From assembly GCF_008725655.1 (NCBI RefSeq), contig NZ_VYXP01000004.1:1-51344 (forward strand): 51,344 nucleotides of DNA, read 5' to 3'. Under the pieces are notes generated by a model. The model was not told the origin of the DNA and did not search any database. It worked only from the letters and a program-made list of their open reading frames with translations. The translations under genes were made by a program, and so were the position numbers. Source of the stretch: Marinihelvus fidelis. Lineage in GTDB: Bacteria > Pseudomonadota > Gammaproteobacteria > Xanthomonadales > SZUA-36. This document shows, piece by piece, positions 9,326-17,812 of this stretch; within the stretch, counting starts at the first letter, position 1; each line of letters begins with the position of its first letter.

Positions 9326-10668
9326 TGGCGCGTTCGCCCTCACAAATGGCGGATACCCTGGGTGGCATCGGTCGATTGACGGAACTCCGTCAGCGGCTGC
9401 TGTTCGTATTCATCGCGCTGATCGTGTACCGCGTCGGTACGTTCATTCCCGTTCCGGGTGTGAGCCCGCAGGCGTTGCTGCAGTTCATGAACTCGCAGGA
9501 AGGCACGATCATCGATGTGTTCAACCTGTTCACCGGTGGCGCGCTGGAGCGTTTCTCCCTGTTCGCCCTGGGTGTGATGCCCTACATTTCAGCCAGCATT
9601 ATCATGCAGCTGATGTCGAGCGTTATTCCGCAGCTGCAGCAGCTGAAGAAGGAAGGCTCGAGCGGGCGCCAGAAGATCACCCAGTACACGCGTGTGTTCA
9701 CGATCGTGCTGGCGGCCTTCCAGGCCGGTTCCGTGGCCATTGCCCTGCAGGCGCAGACCAACGTGGTCTACGCGCCGGGTTTCGGGTTCCTGTTTACCGC
9801 CGTGGTCACGCTGACCGCCGGTAGCGTGTTCCTGATGTGGCTGGGCGAGCAGATCACCGAGCGTGGCGTGGGTAACGGTATCTCGCTGATCATCTTCGCC
9901 GGTATCGTCGCGGGCCTGCCGCGGGCCGTGTTCGGCACGATGGAACTGGTCAACACCGGCCAGCTGAGTATCCCGGCCGTGCTGATGATCGGTGCGCTGG
10001 TCCTGGGCGTGATTTACTTCATCGTCAAGGTCGAGCGTGGCCAGCGTCGCATTACCGTGAACTACGCGCAGCGCCAGGGCAGGGTGGCTTACCAGAACCA
10101 GCAGACGCATTTGCCGCTGAAGCTGAACATGTCCGGTGTGATCCCGGCCATTTTCGCCTCCAGCATCGTGATCTTCCCGTCGACCCTGGCCACCTGGTTC
10201 AGTTCGACGGAGCAGCTCAGCTGGATGACGGACGTCGCCGCGGCACTGACGCCGGGTAACCTGCCGTACACGATCCTGTTTTCAGGCCTGATCATCTTCT
10301 TCTGTTTCTTCTACACGGCGATCGTGTTCAATTCGAAGGAGACGGCGGACAACCTGAAGCGTTCAGGCGCGTTTATTCCGGGGATCCGCCCGGGGCGCCA
10401 GACGGCGGACTACATCGATACTGTGCTGACGCGCCTGACCATGGTGGGGTCGCTCTACCTGGTGGCGGTCTGCCTGCTGCCGGACATCATGCAGGTGTTC
10501 TGGTCAGTGCCGTTCTATTTCGGCGGCACATCCGTGCTGATCGTGGTGGTCGTGATCATGGACTTCATTGCCCAGGTCCAGGCCCACCTGATTTCGCATA
10601 AGTACGACAGCCTGATGAAAAAGGCCAATTTGAAATCCTACGGCCGTTCGGGCGTGGTGAGACGATAA
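9325..10668 (+). CDS. secY: Protein translocase subunit SecY
   Basis: SecY is the channel of the SecYEG translocon in the inner membrane. The product is 447 aa (E. coli 443) with the expected ten membrane segments. Family motifs seen: the plug-region PGV near residue 45, [11 protein letters not shown]-like [14 protein letters not shown], and [22 protein letters not shown] in the fifth cytoplasmic loop region. Start ATG overlaps the rplO stop (TAATG). It is followed by rpmJ without an infA gene, the gammaproteobacterial arrangement. Confidence 0.98.
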   Translation: MARSPSQMADTLGGIGRLTELRQRLLFVFIALIVYRVGTFIPVPGVSPQALLQFMNSQEGTIIDVFNLFTGGALERFSLFALGVMPYISASIIMQLMSSVIPQLQQLKKEGSSGRQKITQYTRVFTIVLAAFQAGSVAIALQAQTNVVYAPGFGFLFTAVVTLTAGSVFLMWLGEQITERGVGNGISLIIFAGIVAGLPRAVFGTMELVNTGQLSIPAVLMIGALVLGVIYFIVKVERGQRRITVNYAQRQGRVAYQNQQTHLPLKLNMSGVIPAIFASSIVIFPSTLATWFSSTEQLSWMTDVAAALTPGNLPYTILFSGLIIFFCFFYTAIVFNSKETADNLKRSGAFIPGIRPGRQTADYIDTVLTRLTMVGSLYLVAVCLLPDIMQVFWSVPFYFGGTSVLIVVVVIMDFIAQVQAHLISHKYDSLMKKANLKSYGRSGVVRR

Positions 10669-10686
10669 GGAACGAGGAGAGCTGCC

Positions 10687-10800
10687 ATGAAAGTGCAAGC
10701 TTCAGTCAAGAAAATTTGCCGCAATTGCAAAGTCGTGCGTCGCCGTGGTGTGGTCTTCGTGATCTGCACCGACCCGAAGCACAAGCAGCGCCAGGGCTAA
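10687..10800 (+). CDS. rpmJ: 50S ribosomal protein L36 (zinc-binding type)
   Basis: L36 is the smallest 50S protein and closes the spc operon. The product is 37 aa ([15 protein letters not shown]...). The zinc ligands are C11, C14, C27 and H32, so this is the C-plus form. GAGGAG precedes the ATG. Some bacteria carry a second, zinc-free copy elsewhere; none is in this window. Confidence 0.97.
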   Translation: MKVQASVKKICRNCKVVRRRGVVFVICTDPKHKQRQG

Positions 10801-10829
10801 TCGCCCCGCCGCAACAAGTACTTGCAGGC

Positions 10830-10881
10830 TTTTACTGATATCGAATTTTGGATATAATTGACCGTTTGATTTCGGGCGGTC
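10830..10881 (+). promoter_or_regulatory. Probable alpha-operon promoter and leader
   Basis: The 106 bases between rpmJ and rpsM are AT-rich against a GC-rich background. They contain a perfect TATAAT at 10853-10858; the -35 is poor. Downstream, GACCG at 10860-10864 can pair with CGGTC at 10877-10881, and an ACCG follows before the Shine-Dalgarno. In E. coli the alpha operon has its own promoter here and S4 represses through a leader pseudoknot. The same logic is inferred here, not shown. Confidence 0.5.
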
Positions 10882-10906
10882 GAAAACCGTAGCAGGAGTA
10901 AGGAAT

Positions 10907-11263
10907 ATGGCTCGCATCGCGGGTGTCAATTTGCCAGTCCAGAAACATACCTGGGTGGCCCTGACGCAGATTTACGGCATTGGCCGCACGCGCGCTTTGC
11001 AGATTTGTGAAGCGGCTGGCATCGAGCCGTCTACGAAGGTTCGTGATCTGACCGAACCGGAAGTTGAAACCGTTCGCGCGGAAGTCGCACGCTTCAATGT
11101 TGAAGGCGACCTGCGTCGTGAAGTTGCAATGAACATCAAGCGCCTGATGGACCTGGGTTGCTACCGTGGACTGCGCCACCGCCGTGGCCTGCCGGTTCGC
11201 GGTCAGCAGACCAAGACCAACGCACGTACCCGTAAGGGTCCGCGTCGTCCGATCAAGCGATAA
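10907..11263 (+). CDS. rpsM: 30S ribosomal protein S13
   Basis: S13 forms the head bridge to the 50S subunit and contacts P-site tRNA. The product is 118 aa, equal to E. coli. The helix-two-turns-helix ([18 protein letters not shown]) and the C-terminal [21 protein letters not shown] tail are present. A good AGGAGTAAGGA precedes the ATG. First gene of the alpha operon. Confidence 0.98.
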   Translation: MARIAGVNLPVQKHTWVALTQIYGIGRTRALQICEAAGIEPSTKVRDLTEPEVETVRAEVARFNVEGDLRREVAMNIKRLMDLGCYRGLRHRRGLPVRGQQTKTNARTRKGPRRPIKR

Positions 11264-11287
11264 GAACGTCGAGAATGGTATCCAGAG

Positions 11288-11677
11288 ATGGCTAAGCCTA
11301 AAGCAAGAGTCAAGAAGAAGGTCAAACGCACAGTGGTCGATGGGATCGCCCACGTCCATGCGTCCTTCAACAACACGATCATCACCCTCAGCGACCGGCA
11401 GGGCAACGTGCTGTCGTGGGCCACGTCCGGCGGCGCCGGCTTCCGTGGTTCACGCAAGAGCACGCCGTTTGCCGCGCAGGTGGCCGCAGAGAATGCCGGC
11501 CGCGCCGCGCAGGACTACGGCCTGAAGAACCTGGAAGTACGCGTCAAGGGCCCTGGCCCGGGTCGCGAGTCTTCGGTTCGTGCACTGCATGCGCTGGGAT
11601 ACAAGATCACCAACATCGTGGACGTGACGCCCATTCCGCATAACGGATGTCGTCCGCCTAAAAAGCGCCGCGTCTAG
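11288..11677 (+). CDS. rpsK: 30S ribosomal protein S11
   Basis: S11 lines the mRNA exit region on the 30S platform. The product is 129 aa, equal to E. coli. The C-terminal signature [18 protein letters not shown] is complete. It lies 24 bases after rpsM and 12 before rpsD. Confidence 0.98.
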   Translation: MAKPKARVKKKVKRTVVDGIAHVHASFNNTIITLSDRQGNVLSWATSGGAGFRGSRKSTPFAAQVAAENAGRAAQDYGLKNLEVRVKGPGPGRESSVRALHALGYKITNIVDVTPIPHNGCRPPKKRRV

Positions 11678-11689
11678 GAGTAAAGCAAC

Positions 11690-12316
11690 ATGGCAAGGTA
11701 TACAGGACCCACCTGCAAGCTGGCGCGTCGTGAAGGCGTTGACCTTGGGCTGAAGAGCCCGTCGCGCGGCCTGGAATCAAAGTGCAAGCTGAACCAGCCC
11801 CCGGGTCAGCATGGCGGCAGTCGTCGTCAGCGCCTGTCCGACTACGCGCTGCAGCTGCGTGAGAAGCAGAAAGTTCGTCGTATTTACGGCATCCTGGAAA
11901 AGCAGTTCCGCAACTACTACAAGAAGGCGGCGCAGCAGAAGGGTTCCACCGGCGAAAACCTGCTGAACCTGCTGGAAGGCCGCCTTGATAACGTGGTCTA
12001 CCGCATGGGCTTTGCGGTGACCCGCGCCCAGGCTCGCCAGCTGGTGTCGCACAAGTCAGTGACCGTCAACGGTTCGAAGGTCAATATTCCTTCCTACCAG
12101 GTGTCCGAAGGCGACACCATCGGCCTGACCGAAAAGGCACGCAACCAGTTGCGCGTCAAGGAAGCGATCACGCTGAGCCAGGAGCTGGACGTCGTTGGCG
12201 GCTGGCTGGATGTCAACGCCGACAAGGCCGAGGGCGTGTTCAAGCGCCAGCCGGACCGTGATGAACTGCCGGCCGACATCAACGAACAGCTCATCGTCGA
12301 GCTGTACTCCAAGTAA
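11690..12316 (+). CDS. rpsD: 30S ribosomal protein S4
   Basis: S4 nucleates 30S assembly and in E. coli represses the alpha operon. The product is 208 aa (E. coli 206). The S4 RNA-binding domain is at about residues 96-160 ([30 protein letters not shown]). The zinc-finger cysteines of some S4 proteins are absent. Start ATG follows AGGAG. A strong hairpin follows before rpoA. Confidence 0.98.
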   Translation: MARYTGPTCKLARREGVDLGLKSPSRGLESKCKLNQPPGQHGGSRRQRLSDYALQLREKQKVRRIYGILEKQFRNYYKKAAQQKGSTGENLLNLLEGRLDNVVYRMGFAVTRAQARQLVSHKSVTVNGSKVNIPSYQVSEGDTIGLTEKARNQLRVKEAITLSQELDVVGGWLDVNADKAEGVFKRQPDRDELPADINEQLIVELYSK

Positions 12317-12330
12317 GTAATGCCGATTGT

Positions 12331-12353
12331 CCGGTGGGCGATACGCCCACCGG
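12331..12353 (+). other. Perfect 10-bp hairpin between rpsD and rpoA
   Basis: CCGGTGGGCG at 12331-12340, loop ATA, then CGCCCACCGG at 12344-12353. The stem is perfect and GC-rich, but the following bases (GGATCC) are not a U-tract. It is therefore not a standard intrinsic terminator. It may be an RNA-processing or 3'-end protecting element that tunes rpoA-rplQ relative to the ribosomal genes; this role is inference. Confidence 0.75.
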
Positions 12354-12389
12354 GGATCCTGTGCGAAGAACCTGCGAGGTCTACATCCC

Positions 12390-13376
12390 ATGATGGATGC
12401 GATTGATAAAATGCTGAAACCCAAGGCGGTTGGTGTTGACGAGATCAACCCGAACCGCGCCCGTATCTCTCTCGAGCCTCTCGAGCGTGGTTTCGGGCAC
12501 ACCCTGGGCAACGCGCTGCGGCGCGTGCTGTTGTCTTCCATTCCCGGCTGCGCCATCGTCGAAGTCGAGATCGACGGCGTGCTGCACGAGTACACGGCGG
12601 TTGAAGGCCTGCAGGAAGACATCATCGAGGTTCTGCTGAACCTGAAGGGCGTCGCGCTGCGCATGCACGAACGCGAAGAAGCGACCCTGACCCTGAGCAA
12701 GAAGGGCACGGGCCCGGTCACCGCGGGCGACATCACCGTCGACCACGATGTCGAAGTGGTCAACCCGGAGCACGTGATCTGCCACCTGACCAAGGACGGC
12801 AGCATCAACATGCAGCTGAAGATCGCGCGTGGCGTGGGTTACCAGCCGGCCGCGCAGCTGACCATCGGTGACCAGGAAAGCCGCCCGATTGGCCGCCTGA
12901 TGCTGGACGCGTCTTTCTGCCCGGTTCGCCGCGTGGCGTACTCCGTAGAAGCGGCCCGTGTTGAACAGCGCACCAACCTCGACAAGCTGGTCCTGGATAT
13001 CGAGACCAATGGCACCCTGAACTGCGAAGCAGCGGTCAAGCTGGCTGCCAACATTCTCGCCGACCAGCTGTCCGTGTTCGTCGATTTCAAGGCGCGCACC
13101 GAAGCCATTGAGGAAGAGAAGTCCCAGGAAATCGACCCGGTGCTGCTGCGCCCGATCGACGACCTCGAACTGACGGTTCGCTCAGCCAACTGCCTGAAAG
13201 CCGAGAGCATCCTGTACATCGGCGACCTGGTGCAGCGCACCGAGGTGGAACTGCTGAAGACCCCGAACCTGGGCAAGAAATCGCTGACTGAGATCAAGGA
13301 CGTGCTGACCCAGCACGAACTGTCCCTCGGCATGAAGCTGGAAAACTGGCCGCCCGCGGCCCTGGCCTCCGTCTGA
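12390..13376 (+). CDS. rpoA: DNA-directed RNA polymerase subunit alpha
   Basis: Alpha dimerises to scaffold RNA polymerase and binds UP elements and activators through its C-terminal domain. The product is 328 aa (E. coli 329). The N-terminal domain contains [23 protein letters not shown]. The C-terminal domain contains [13 protein letters not shown] (E. coli Arg265 region) and [12 protein letters not shown]. The frame is open upstream, but the ATG at 12390 follows a GAGG at 12376-12379. The second ATG three bases later is the alternative. Confidence 0.98.
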   Translation: MMDAIDKMLKPKAVGVDEINPNRARISLEPLERGFGHTLGNALRRVLLSSIPGCAIVEVEIDGVLHEYTAVEGLQEDIIEVLLNLKGVALRMHEREEATLTLSKKGTGPVTAGDITVDHDVEVVNPEHVICHLTKDGSINMQLKIARGVGYQPAAQLTIGDQESRPIGRLMLDASFCPVRRVAYSVEAARVEQRTNLDKLVLDIETNGTLNCEAAVKLAANILADQLSVFVDFKARTEAIEEEKSQEIDPVLLRPIDDLELTVRSANCLKAESILYIGDLVQRTEVELLKTPNLGKKSLTEIKDVLTQHELSLGMKLENWPPAALASV

Positions 13377-13407
13377 ACGGCGGCCGCGACGAAACAGGAA
13401 TAAGATC

Positions 13408-13797
13408 ATGCGTCACCAGAAAGCTGGCCGTAAGTTGAACCGGAACTCATCGCACCGCAAGGCGATGTTCCGCAACATGGCAACCTCGTTGTTCAAGCAC
13501 GAGATCATCAAGACCACGCTGCCGAAGGCCAAGGAACTTCGCCGCGTCGCCGAGCCGCTGATCACGCTGGCAAAGGAAGACAGTGTGTCACACCGTCGTA
13601 CCGCCTTTGACCGCCTGCGCGACAAGGAAGTGGTTGGCAAGCTGTTCGAAGAGATCGGCCCGCGGTACCAGGAGCGTCCGGGTGGTTACCTGCGCATCCT
13701 GAAGTGCGGCCACCGCGCCGGCGACAACGCCACCATGGCGTATGTCGAACTGGTCGACCGTCCGCGCGCGGATGGCGAAGTGGTGGAAGCCGAGTAA
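13408..13797 (+). CDS. rplQ: 50S ribosomal protein L17
   Basis: L17 is a 50S surface protein near the tunnel exit. The product is 129 aa (E. coli 127), starting [20 protein letters not shown]. It is the last gene of the ribosomal block and is followed within 26 bases by a terminator. Confidence 0.98.
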   Translation: MRHQKAGRKLNRNSSHRKAMFRNMATSLFKHEIIKTTLPKAKELRRVAEPLITLAKEDSVSHRRTAFDRLRDKEVVGKLFEEIGPRYQERPGGYLRILKCGHRAGDNATMAYVELVDRPRADGEVVEAE

Positions 13798-13822
13798 GGC
13801 AACCACGCTAAGCAATACGGAG

Positions 13823-13854
13823 AGCCCGGCCTTTGTGCCGGGCTTTCTTGTTTT
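13823..13854 (+). terminator. Intrinsic terminator of the alpha operon
   Basis: AGCCCGGC at 13823-13830, loop CTTTGT, then GCCGGGCT at 13837-13844, followed by a T-rich tract (TTCTTGTTTT). An 8-bp GC stem with a U-tract, 25 bases after the rplQ stop. It ends the roughly 13.6-kb ribosomal transcription block. Confidence 0.93.
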
Positions 13855-14012
13855 GGAAGGGGCGATTTATGCTTGGGGCGCTGTGGGTGAAGGTGTGGCG
13901 GCGCTGGGTTTTGGGTAGGTGGGTTCTGCTCAGGGGTTAACAAGAATTACGCGAATTTCGCAAATTACGCGAAAGAGGTTGATGTGGGTGGTCCTGGGCT
14001 GGGAGGCTCTTC
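13855..14012. other. Gene-free spacer with G-rich and AT-rich motifs
   Basis: No coding sequence is supported here. Bases about 13900-13923 have closely spaced G-runs on the + strand (GGG-TTTT-GGG-TAGGT-GGG). Bases 13945-13975 carry an 18-bp period duplication of AATTACGCGAA (starts at 13945 and 13963). The 7-bp repeat array follows directly. Confidence 0.6.
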
Positions 14013-14082
14013 GTCACCCGTCACCCGTCACCCGTCACCCGTCACCCGTCACCCGTCACCCGTCACCCGTCACGCGTTACAG
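14013..14082 (-). repeat. 7-bp repeat array at the stop codon of the ThrE-like gene
   Basis: On the + strand: eight perfect GTCACCC units (14013-14068), then GTCACGC and GTTACAG. In the sense direction of the gene on the - strand this reads GTAACGC-GTGACGG-GTGACGG and so on. The gene's TAA stop (14079-14077) is the TAA of the first unit. Every further unit has a TGA, and the 7-bp period cycles it through all frames. Confidence 0.9.
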
Positions 14083-15312
14083 GTAGCGGCGTGGGGGGAC
14101 GAGGGTGCTGCCGATGAGCAGGCCGCCGACCAGGCCGGTGGCGACGACGACCATCAGCATGAAGGCGTCTTCGACGCCCGTGCCCTGGCCGAGCATGGCG
14201 CCGGTGGCGGCACGGTAGCCCAGGCTGCCCGGGACCAGCAGGATGATGCCGGGTACACGCATCAGCGAAGCCGGTACGTTCAGCCAGCGGGCGCAGGCGT
14301 TGGAGCCCATGGCGACCAGCAGGGCTGTGACCAGGACGCCAAACTCGAGGCCGCCGATGCTGACCGCGTAGCGACTGAGCGCATAACTGGCGATGGCCGC
14401 GACCATCGCGATGGCGAACTGGCGGGGGCGGACCGAAAACACCATCGCAAAACCCAGCGACGACCAGAGGATGGCCGGCACGATAAACCAGTCTGGTGGA
14501 TGGGGCAGGGTGGCCTCGGCCACGTTGGTTGCCGGAGTCCAGCCCAGGAAGCCGGTGATGACGGTACCCAACAGCACACCCAGGGCGAGCATGAAGATGA
14601 CTGCCACGGCACCGGCCAGTCGGGCCGCGCCGGAAGACAGGTGGTTGGTCGAGAGCTCGGTCACGGCAATGGTCAGGCTCAGGCCCGGTACGATGACGAT
14701 GAGCGCCGACATGATGACAGTCGCGGCGTCCAGGCCGGGAAGGACATGCTGCAGGGCGTTGACGACCAGGGTCGCCAGCAACGCGGCGAGGGCCTCCAGG
14801 CCGCCGACGTTGGCTCGCTCGCCAATGCCCAGGAATACGGCACCCAGTAGGGTGCCGATTCCGCCGGCAACACCGACGCCCAGCCAACTGGCGCCGAGCA
14901 GGACCGCGATCCCCGCGCTGCACAAGCCCCAGGACAAGGCGCGCAGCCAGCGCGGCAGGCCGTCATTCACGTCTTCGGATTTCAGTCGAGAGAACGCATC
15001 CTCGACGCCGATTCGGCCTTCAAACAGGTCTTCACCCAGTTCGTAAAGGTCGGACGTAAAACCCAGGTTGATCTGGCCCGGGGGCGTACGGATCAGCTGC
15101 ATGGGAATCGGGTCGAGTTCGTCCTCATCATCGAGGCGATGGACCGAGATGAAGCTGGCCGTAGGGCTGGACCAGACCGCGCATCCGTACCCCAGCTGTT
15201 CGGCAATCGCCGTCAACATCGATTCCATCTGGTGGGCGGGCGTGCCGGCCTGGTGCAGGCGACGCGCGTAGCGCTTGAGAAAGCGGACCTCGATGGGCAG
15301 CGGCTTACTCAT
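14077..15312 (-). CDS. ThrE-family (threonine/serine) exporter
   Basis: The product is 411 aa. The N-terminal ~130 residues are soluble, with LHQAGTPAHQMESML typical of the ThrE N-terminal (DUF1212) domain. The rest is about ten hydrophobic segments, including the family motif ILLVPGSLGYRA near the C-terminus. Known members export threonine and serine in Corynebacterium; the substrate here is unproven. It starts 14 bases after the feoB stop on the same strand, so it is probably co-transcribed with feoAB. Confidence 0.85.
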   Translation of the reverse strand: MSKPLPIEVRFLKRYARRLHQAGTPAHQMESMLTAIAEQLGYGCAVWSSPTASFISVHRLDDEDELDPIPMQLIRTPPGQINLGFTSDLYELGEDLFEGRIGVEDAFSRLKSEDVNDGLPRWLRALSWGLCSAGIAVLLGASWLGVGVAGGIGTLLGAVFLGIGERANVGGLEALAALLATLVVNALQHVLPGLDAATVIMSALIVIVPGLSLTIAVTELSTNHLSSGAARLAGAVAVIFMLALGVLLGTVITGFLGWTPATNVAEATLPHPPDWFIVPAILWSSLGFAMVFSVRPRQFAIAMVAAIASYALSRYAVSIGGLEFGVLVTALLVAMGSNACARWLNVPASLMRVPGIILLVPGSLGYRAATGAMLGQGTGVEDAFMLMVVVATGLVGGLLIGSTLVPPRRYL

Positions 15313-15326
15313 CGCATCACCGCGGC

Positions 15327-17468
15327 CTAGAAGAGCCCGCTACCAACGCGGAAGACGACGAACGCGCCCAGGTAGGCCACGACGGTCATGTAGGTCCAGG
15401 CAAAAATCGGCCAGCGCCACGAGTTCGTTTCGCGGCGAATCACGGCGACCGTGGCGGCGCACTGCAGGCACCAGGCATAGAAAACCATCAGGCCCAGCAC
15501 CATCGGCAGGGTAAAGATCATGCGCCCGTCCGGCCAGGTGGCGGCGCGCAGGCGTTCGGCCAGCGATGACTCGTCGGCCTCGGCGCCAACGGCGTACAGG
15601 GTGCCCATGACGGCGACGACCACCTCGCGGGCCGGGAAGCCGGCAATCACGGCCGAAGACACGCGCCAGTCCCAGCCCAGCGGCTCAAACACCGGCTCTA
15701 CGACCTTGCCGGCCCGACCAAGGTAGCTCTGGGCCATCTGTGCGGCGGCCTGCTGGTTATCAACCGACTGGTTGCTGGACGGATCCGGCGTGAAGCCCGA
15801 CATGTCCATGCGGGGGAAATAGGCCAATGCCCAGACCACGACGGCGACCACGAAGATTACCGTGCCGGCGCGTTTGAGGAAGATCCGGCAGCGGTCCCAG
15901 AGCTTGATCAGCACGGTTTGCAGGTTGGGGCGGCGGAACTCGGGCAGCGCGAGCACGAAGTGCGGCTTGGGGCCGCGCAGCGCCGAACGCTTCATCAGCC
16001 AGGCCGTGGCCAGGCCGCCGAAAATGCCCAGCAAATATAGTCCGAACAGCACCAGTCCCTGCAGGTTGAACCAGCCAACTGAGGTGGCGGGCACGAACGC
16101 GGCAATCAATAGGGCGTAGATCGGCAGTCGCGCGGAACAGGTCATGAATGGGGCCGCCAGGATGGTGGCGATGCGGTCCCTGCGATCGGGAATCACTCGC
16201 GTGGCCATGATGGACGGCACGGCGCAGGCGAAGCTGGATAGCATCGGGATGACCGACAGCCCGGACAGTCCGACGCGGCGCATGGCGCGATCCATAAGGA
16301 AGGCCGCGCGTGCCAGGTAGCCCGTGTCTTCCATCAGGATGATGAACAGGAACAGGATAACGATCTGCGGCAGGAAAATGACAACACTGCCGACGCCGGC
16401 AATGATGCCGTCGGCAACGAAACTTCCCAGGGCGCCGTCGCCGAACAGGCCGCGCGACAGGTCGCCCAGGCCGGCCGCGGCTGCGTCGATGCCGTCCATC
16501 AGCGGTGTCGCCCAGGAAAAAACCGCCTGGAACACGAGGACCAGTGACAGGAAAAACAGTACGGTGGCCGGCCATGGCCGACTGACCCATTGTTCCACGC
16601 GCGCGAGTGCGCGCCGGGAGGCCGGGGCCTGTTTGCGAACCCGGCCGACAACATCCCGGGCCCAGCGATAACGGTGGCGGGCCTCCTCGGCCTGCGGCGG
16701 TTTGTCTGCGAACAGGGTCGTGCTGACATCGTCCACGGCACCGGTATCGACCTGGCGGCACAGTTGCTGTCCGGCCGGGCCGGTCGGATCGACCAACCCC
16801 TGGATGACATCGATCCGTGCGAGTGTGCCATCGCTGGCATCGGCCAGCCCCTGGGCAGCGGCGCTCAGGGCCGGCCAGGACGCGGGGTAGGGTGGTACGG
16901 GTTGCTCCGACAGCCCTGCGAGCGTCGATTTCAGTTCCCCCAGCCCGGTACCCAGAGTGGTGGCGACGGGGCAGACGGGTATGCCACCCAGCTGATCGCT
17001 CAGCGCGTCGACATCAATCTCGATACCAGCAGCCAGCGCCGCGTCGGTCATCGTCAGCGCCACCATCGTCGGCACCTGGAGTTCCATCAGCTGTTGCAGC
17101 AGGTACAGGCCCTGGTAGATATGCGGCGCGTCGATGACGACCATCAGCCCATCGGGCCTGGCGGCCTCGCCGGCGCGGCCCAGGATCACGTCGACGGCGA
17201 TCTGCTCATCGGTGGACGCGCCGGCCAGGCTGTAGATGCCGGGCAGGTCGACCAGTTCGACTGCGGAGCCATCAAGCTGCGCGGTGCCGGAGTGTTTTTC
17301 CACCGTCACGCCGGGGAAGTTGCCAGTCGTCTGGCGCAGGCCGGTCAGTCGGTTGAACAGGGTACTTTTGCCGGAATTCGGATTACCGATCACGGCGACC
17401 CGGCCGCGGGGGCGGCGGCGGATGCCGATCGAGTCGACATCGACCTGTGCGGTTGTCGTCGCGCTCAT
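15327..17468 (-). CDS. feoB: Ferrous iron transporter FeoB
   Basis: FeoB is the inner-membrane Fe(II) importer with an N-terminal G domain. The product is 713 aa, slightly shorter than E. coli FeoB (773). G1 is GNPNSGKST at residues 28-36, the switch I region is TTGNFPGVTVEK and G3 is DLPG at 74-77. G4 reads TMTD (139-142) where NMxD is usual. Two Gate regions follow within the membrane part (SFACAVPSIMATR; GFPAREVVVAVMGTLYAVG). It starts two bases after feoA ends. No feoC is seen. Confidence 0.96.
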   Translation of the reverse strand: MSATTTAQVDVDSIGIRRRPRGRVAVIGNPNSGKSTLFNRLTGLRQTTGNFPGVTVEKHSGTAQLDGSAVELVDLPGIYSLAGASTDEQIAVDVILGRAGEAARPDGLMVVIDAPHIYQGLYLLQQLMELQVPTMVALTMTDAALAAGIEIDVDALSDQLGGIPVCPVATTLGTGLGELKSTLAGLSEQPVPPYPASWPALSAAAQGLADASDGTLARIDVIQGLVDPTGPAGQQLCRQVDTGAVDDVSTTLFADKPPQAEEARHRYRWARDVVGRVRKQAPASRRALARVEQWVSRPWPATVLFFLSLVLVFQAVFSWATPLMDGIDAAAAGLGDLSRGLFGDGALGSFVADGIIAGVGSVVIFLPQIVILFLFIILMEDTGYLARAAFLMDRAMRRVGLSGLSVIPMLSSFACAVPSIMATRVIPDRRDRIATILAAPFMTCSARLPIYALLIAAFVPATSVGWFNLQGLVLFGLYLLGIFGGLATAWLMKRSALRGPKPHFVLALPEFRRPNLQTVLIKLWDRCRIFLKRAGTVIFVVAVVVWALAYFPRMDMSGFTPDPSSNQSVDNQQAAAQMAQSYLGRAGKVVEPVFEPLGWDWRVSSAVIAGFPAREVVVAVMGTLYAVGAEADESSLAERLRAATWPDGRMIFTLPMVLGLMVFYAWCLQCAATVAVIRRETNSWRWPIFAWTYMTVVAYLGAFVVFRVGSGLF

Positions 17469-17470
17469 GA

Positions 17471-17701
17471 TCAGGGCTCCAGCGGCGAAACTTCGATCTG
17501 ACGGGCCTGATCCAGGCGCACGGATACGGAAGCGCCGAAAACGCTCACCTCGATGGGGTCGCCACCAATTGCCGCGTTGCGGAATTCCACGGCAACGCCC
17601 TCGACCAGGCCCAGCGTCATCAGCCGGATGATCCCGGGATCCGATGCGTTCATGGCGGTGATGTCGGCACGCATGCCGTTCCTGAGCTCTGCGAGGGTCA
17701 T
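17471..17701 (-). CDS. feoA: Ferrous iron transport accessory protein FeoA
   Basis: FeoA is a small SH3-like cytoplasmic protein needed for FeoB function. The product is 76 aa (E. coli 75), MTLAELRNGMRADIT with the LMTLGLVEGVAVEF core. The frame extends to 17722, but the ATG at 17701 has an AGGA about nine bases upstream and gives the family length. A Fur-like site lies about 42 bases upstream of this start. Confidence 0.93.
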   Translation of the reverse strand: MTLAELRNGMRADITAMNASDPGIIRLMTLGLVEGVAVEFRNAAIGGDPIEVSVFGASVSVRLDQARQIEVSPLEP

Positions 17702-17742
17702 GTGATTATTCCTGTCGGGCATCCGGTGGCGCGCACGCCATA

Positions 17743-17761
17743 AATGCGAATTGTTCTCATT
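17743..17761 (-). promoter_or_regulatory. Fur-box-like operator of feoAB
   Basis: In feo sense the core reads TGAGAAC-A-ATTCGCA, matching the 7-1-7 Fur pattern TGATAAT-N-ATTATCA at 10 of 14 positions. The flanks extend the dyad to AATGAGAAC/ATTCGCATT. It lies upstream of feoA in the 111-base gap to hutI. Repression by Fe(II)-Fur when iron is sufficient is the known mode for feo operons; the -35/-10 boxes were not assigned. Confidence 0.68.
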
Positions 17762-17812
17762 AAGAGGCCATTGTACCGGTAATCCCCGGTGCGGAACAGA
17801 CGTACAACGAGA

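Noticed and set aside
14013-14075. CRISPR-like array
   Set aside because: The 7-bp units are contiguous with no spacers, so this is a simple tandem repeat.
14063-14923. Second - strand frame overlapping the ThrE-like gene
   Set aside because: Arg/Pro-rich translation typical of a shifted frame; the ThrE frame has coherent membrane segments and family motifs.
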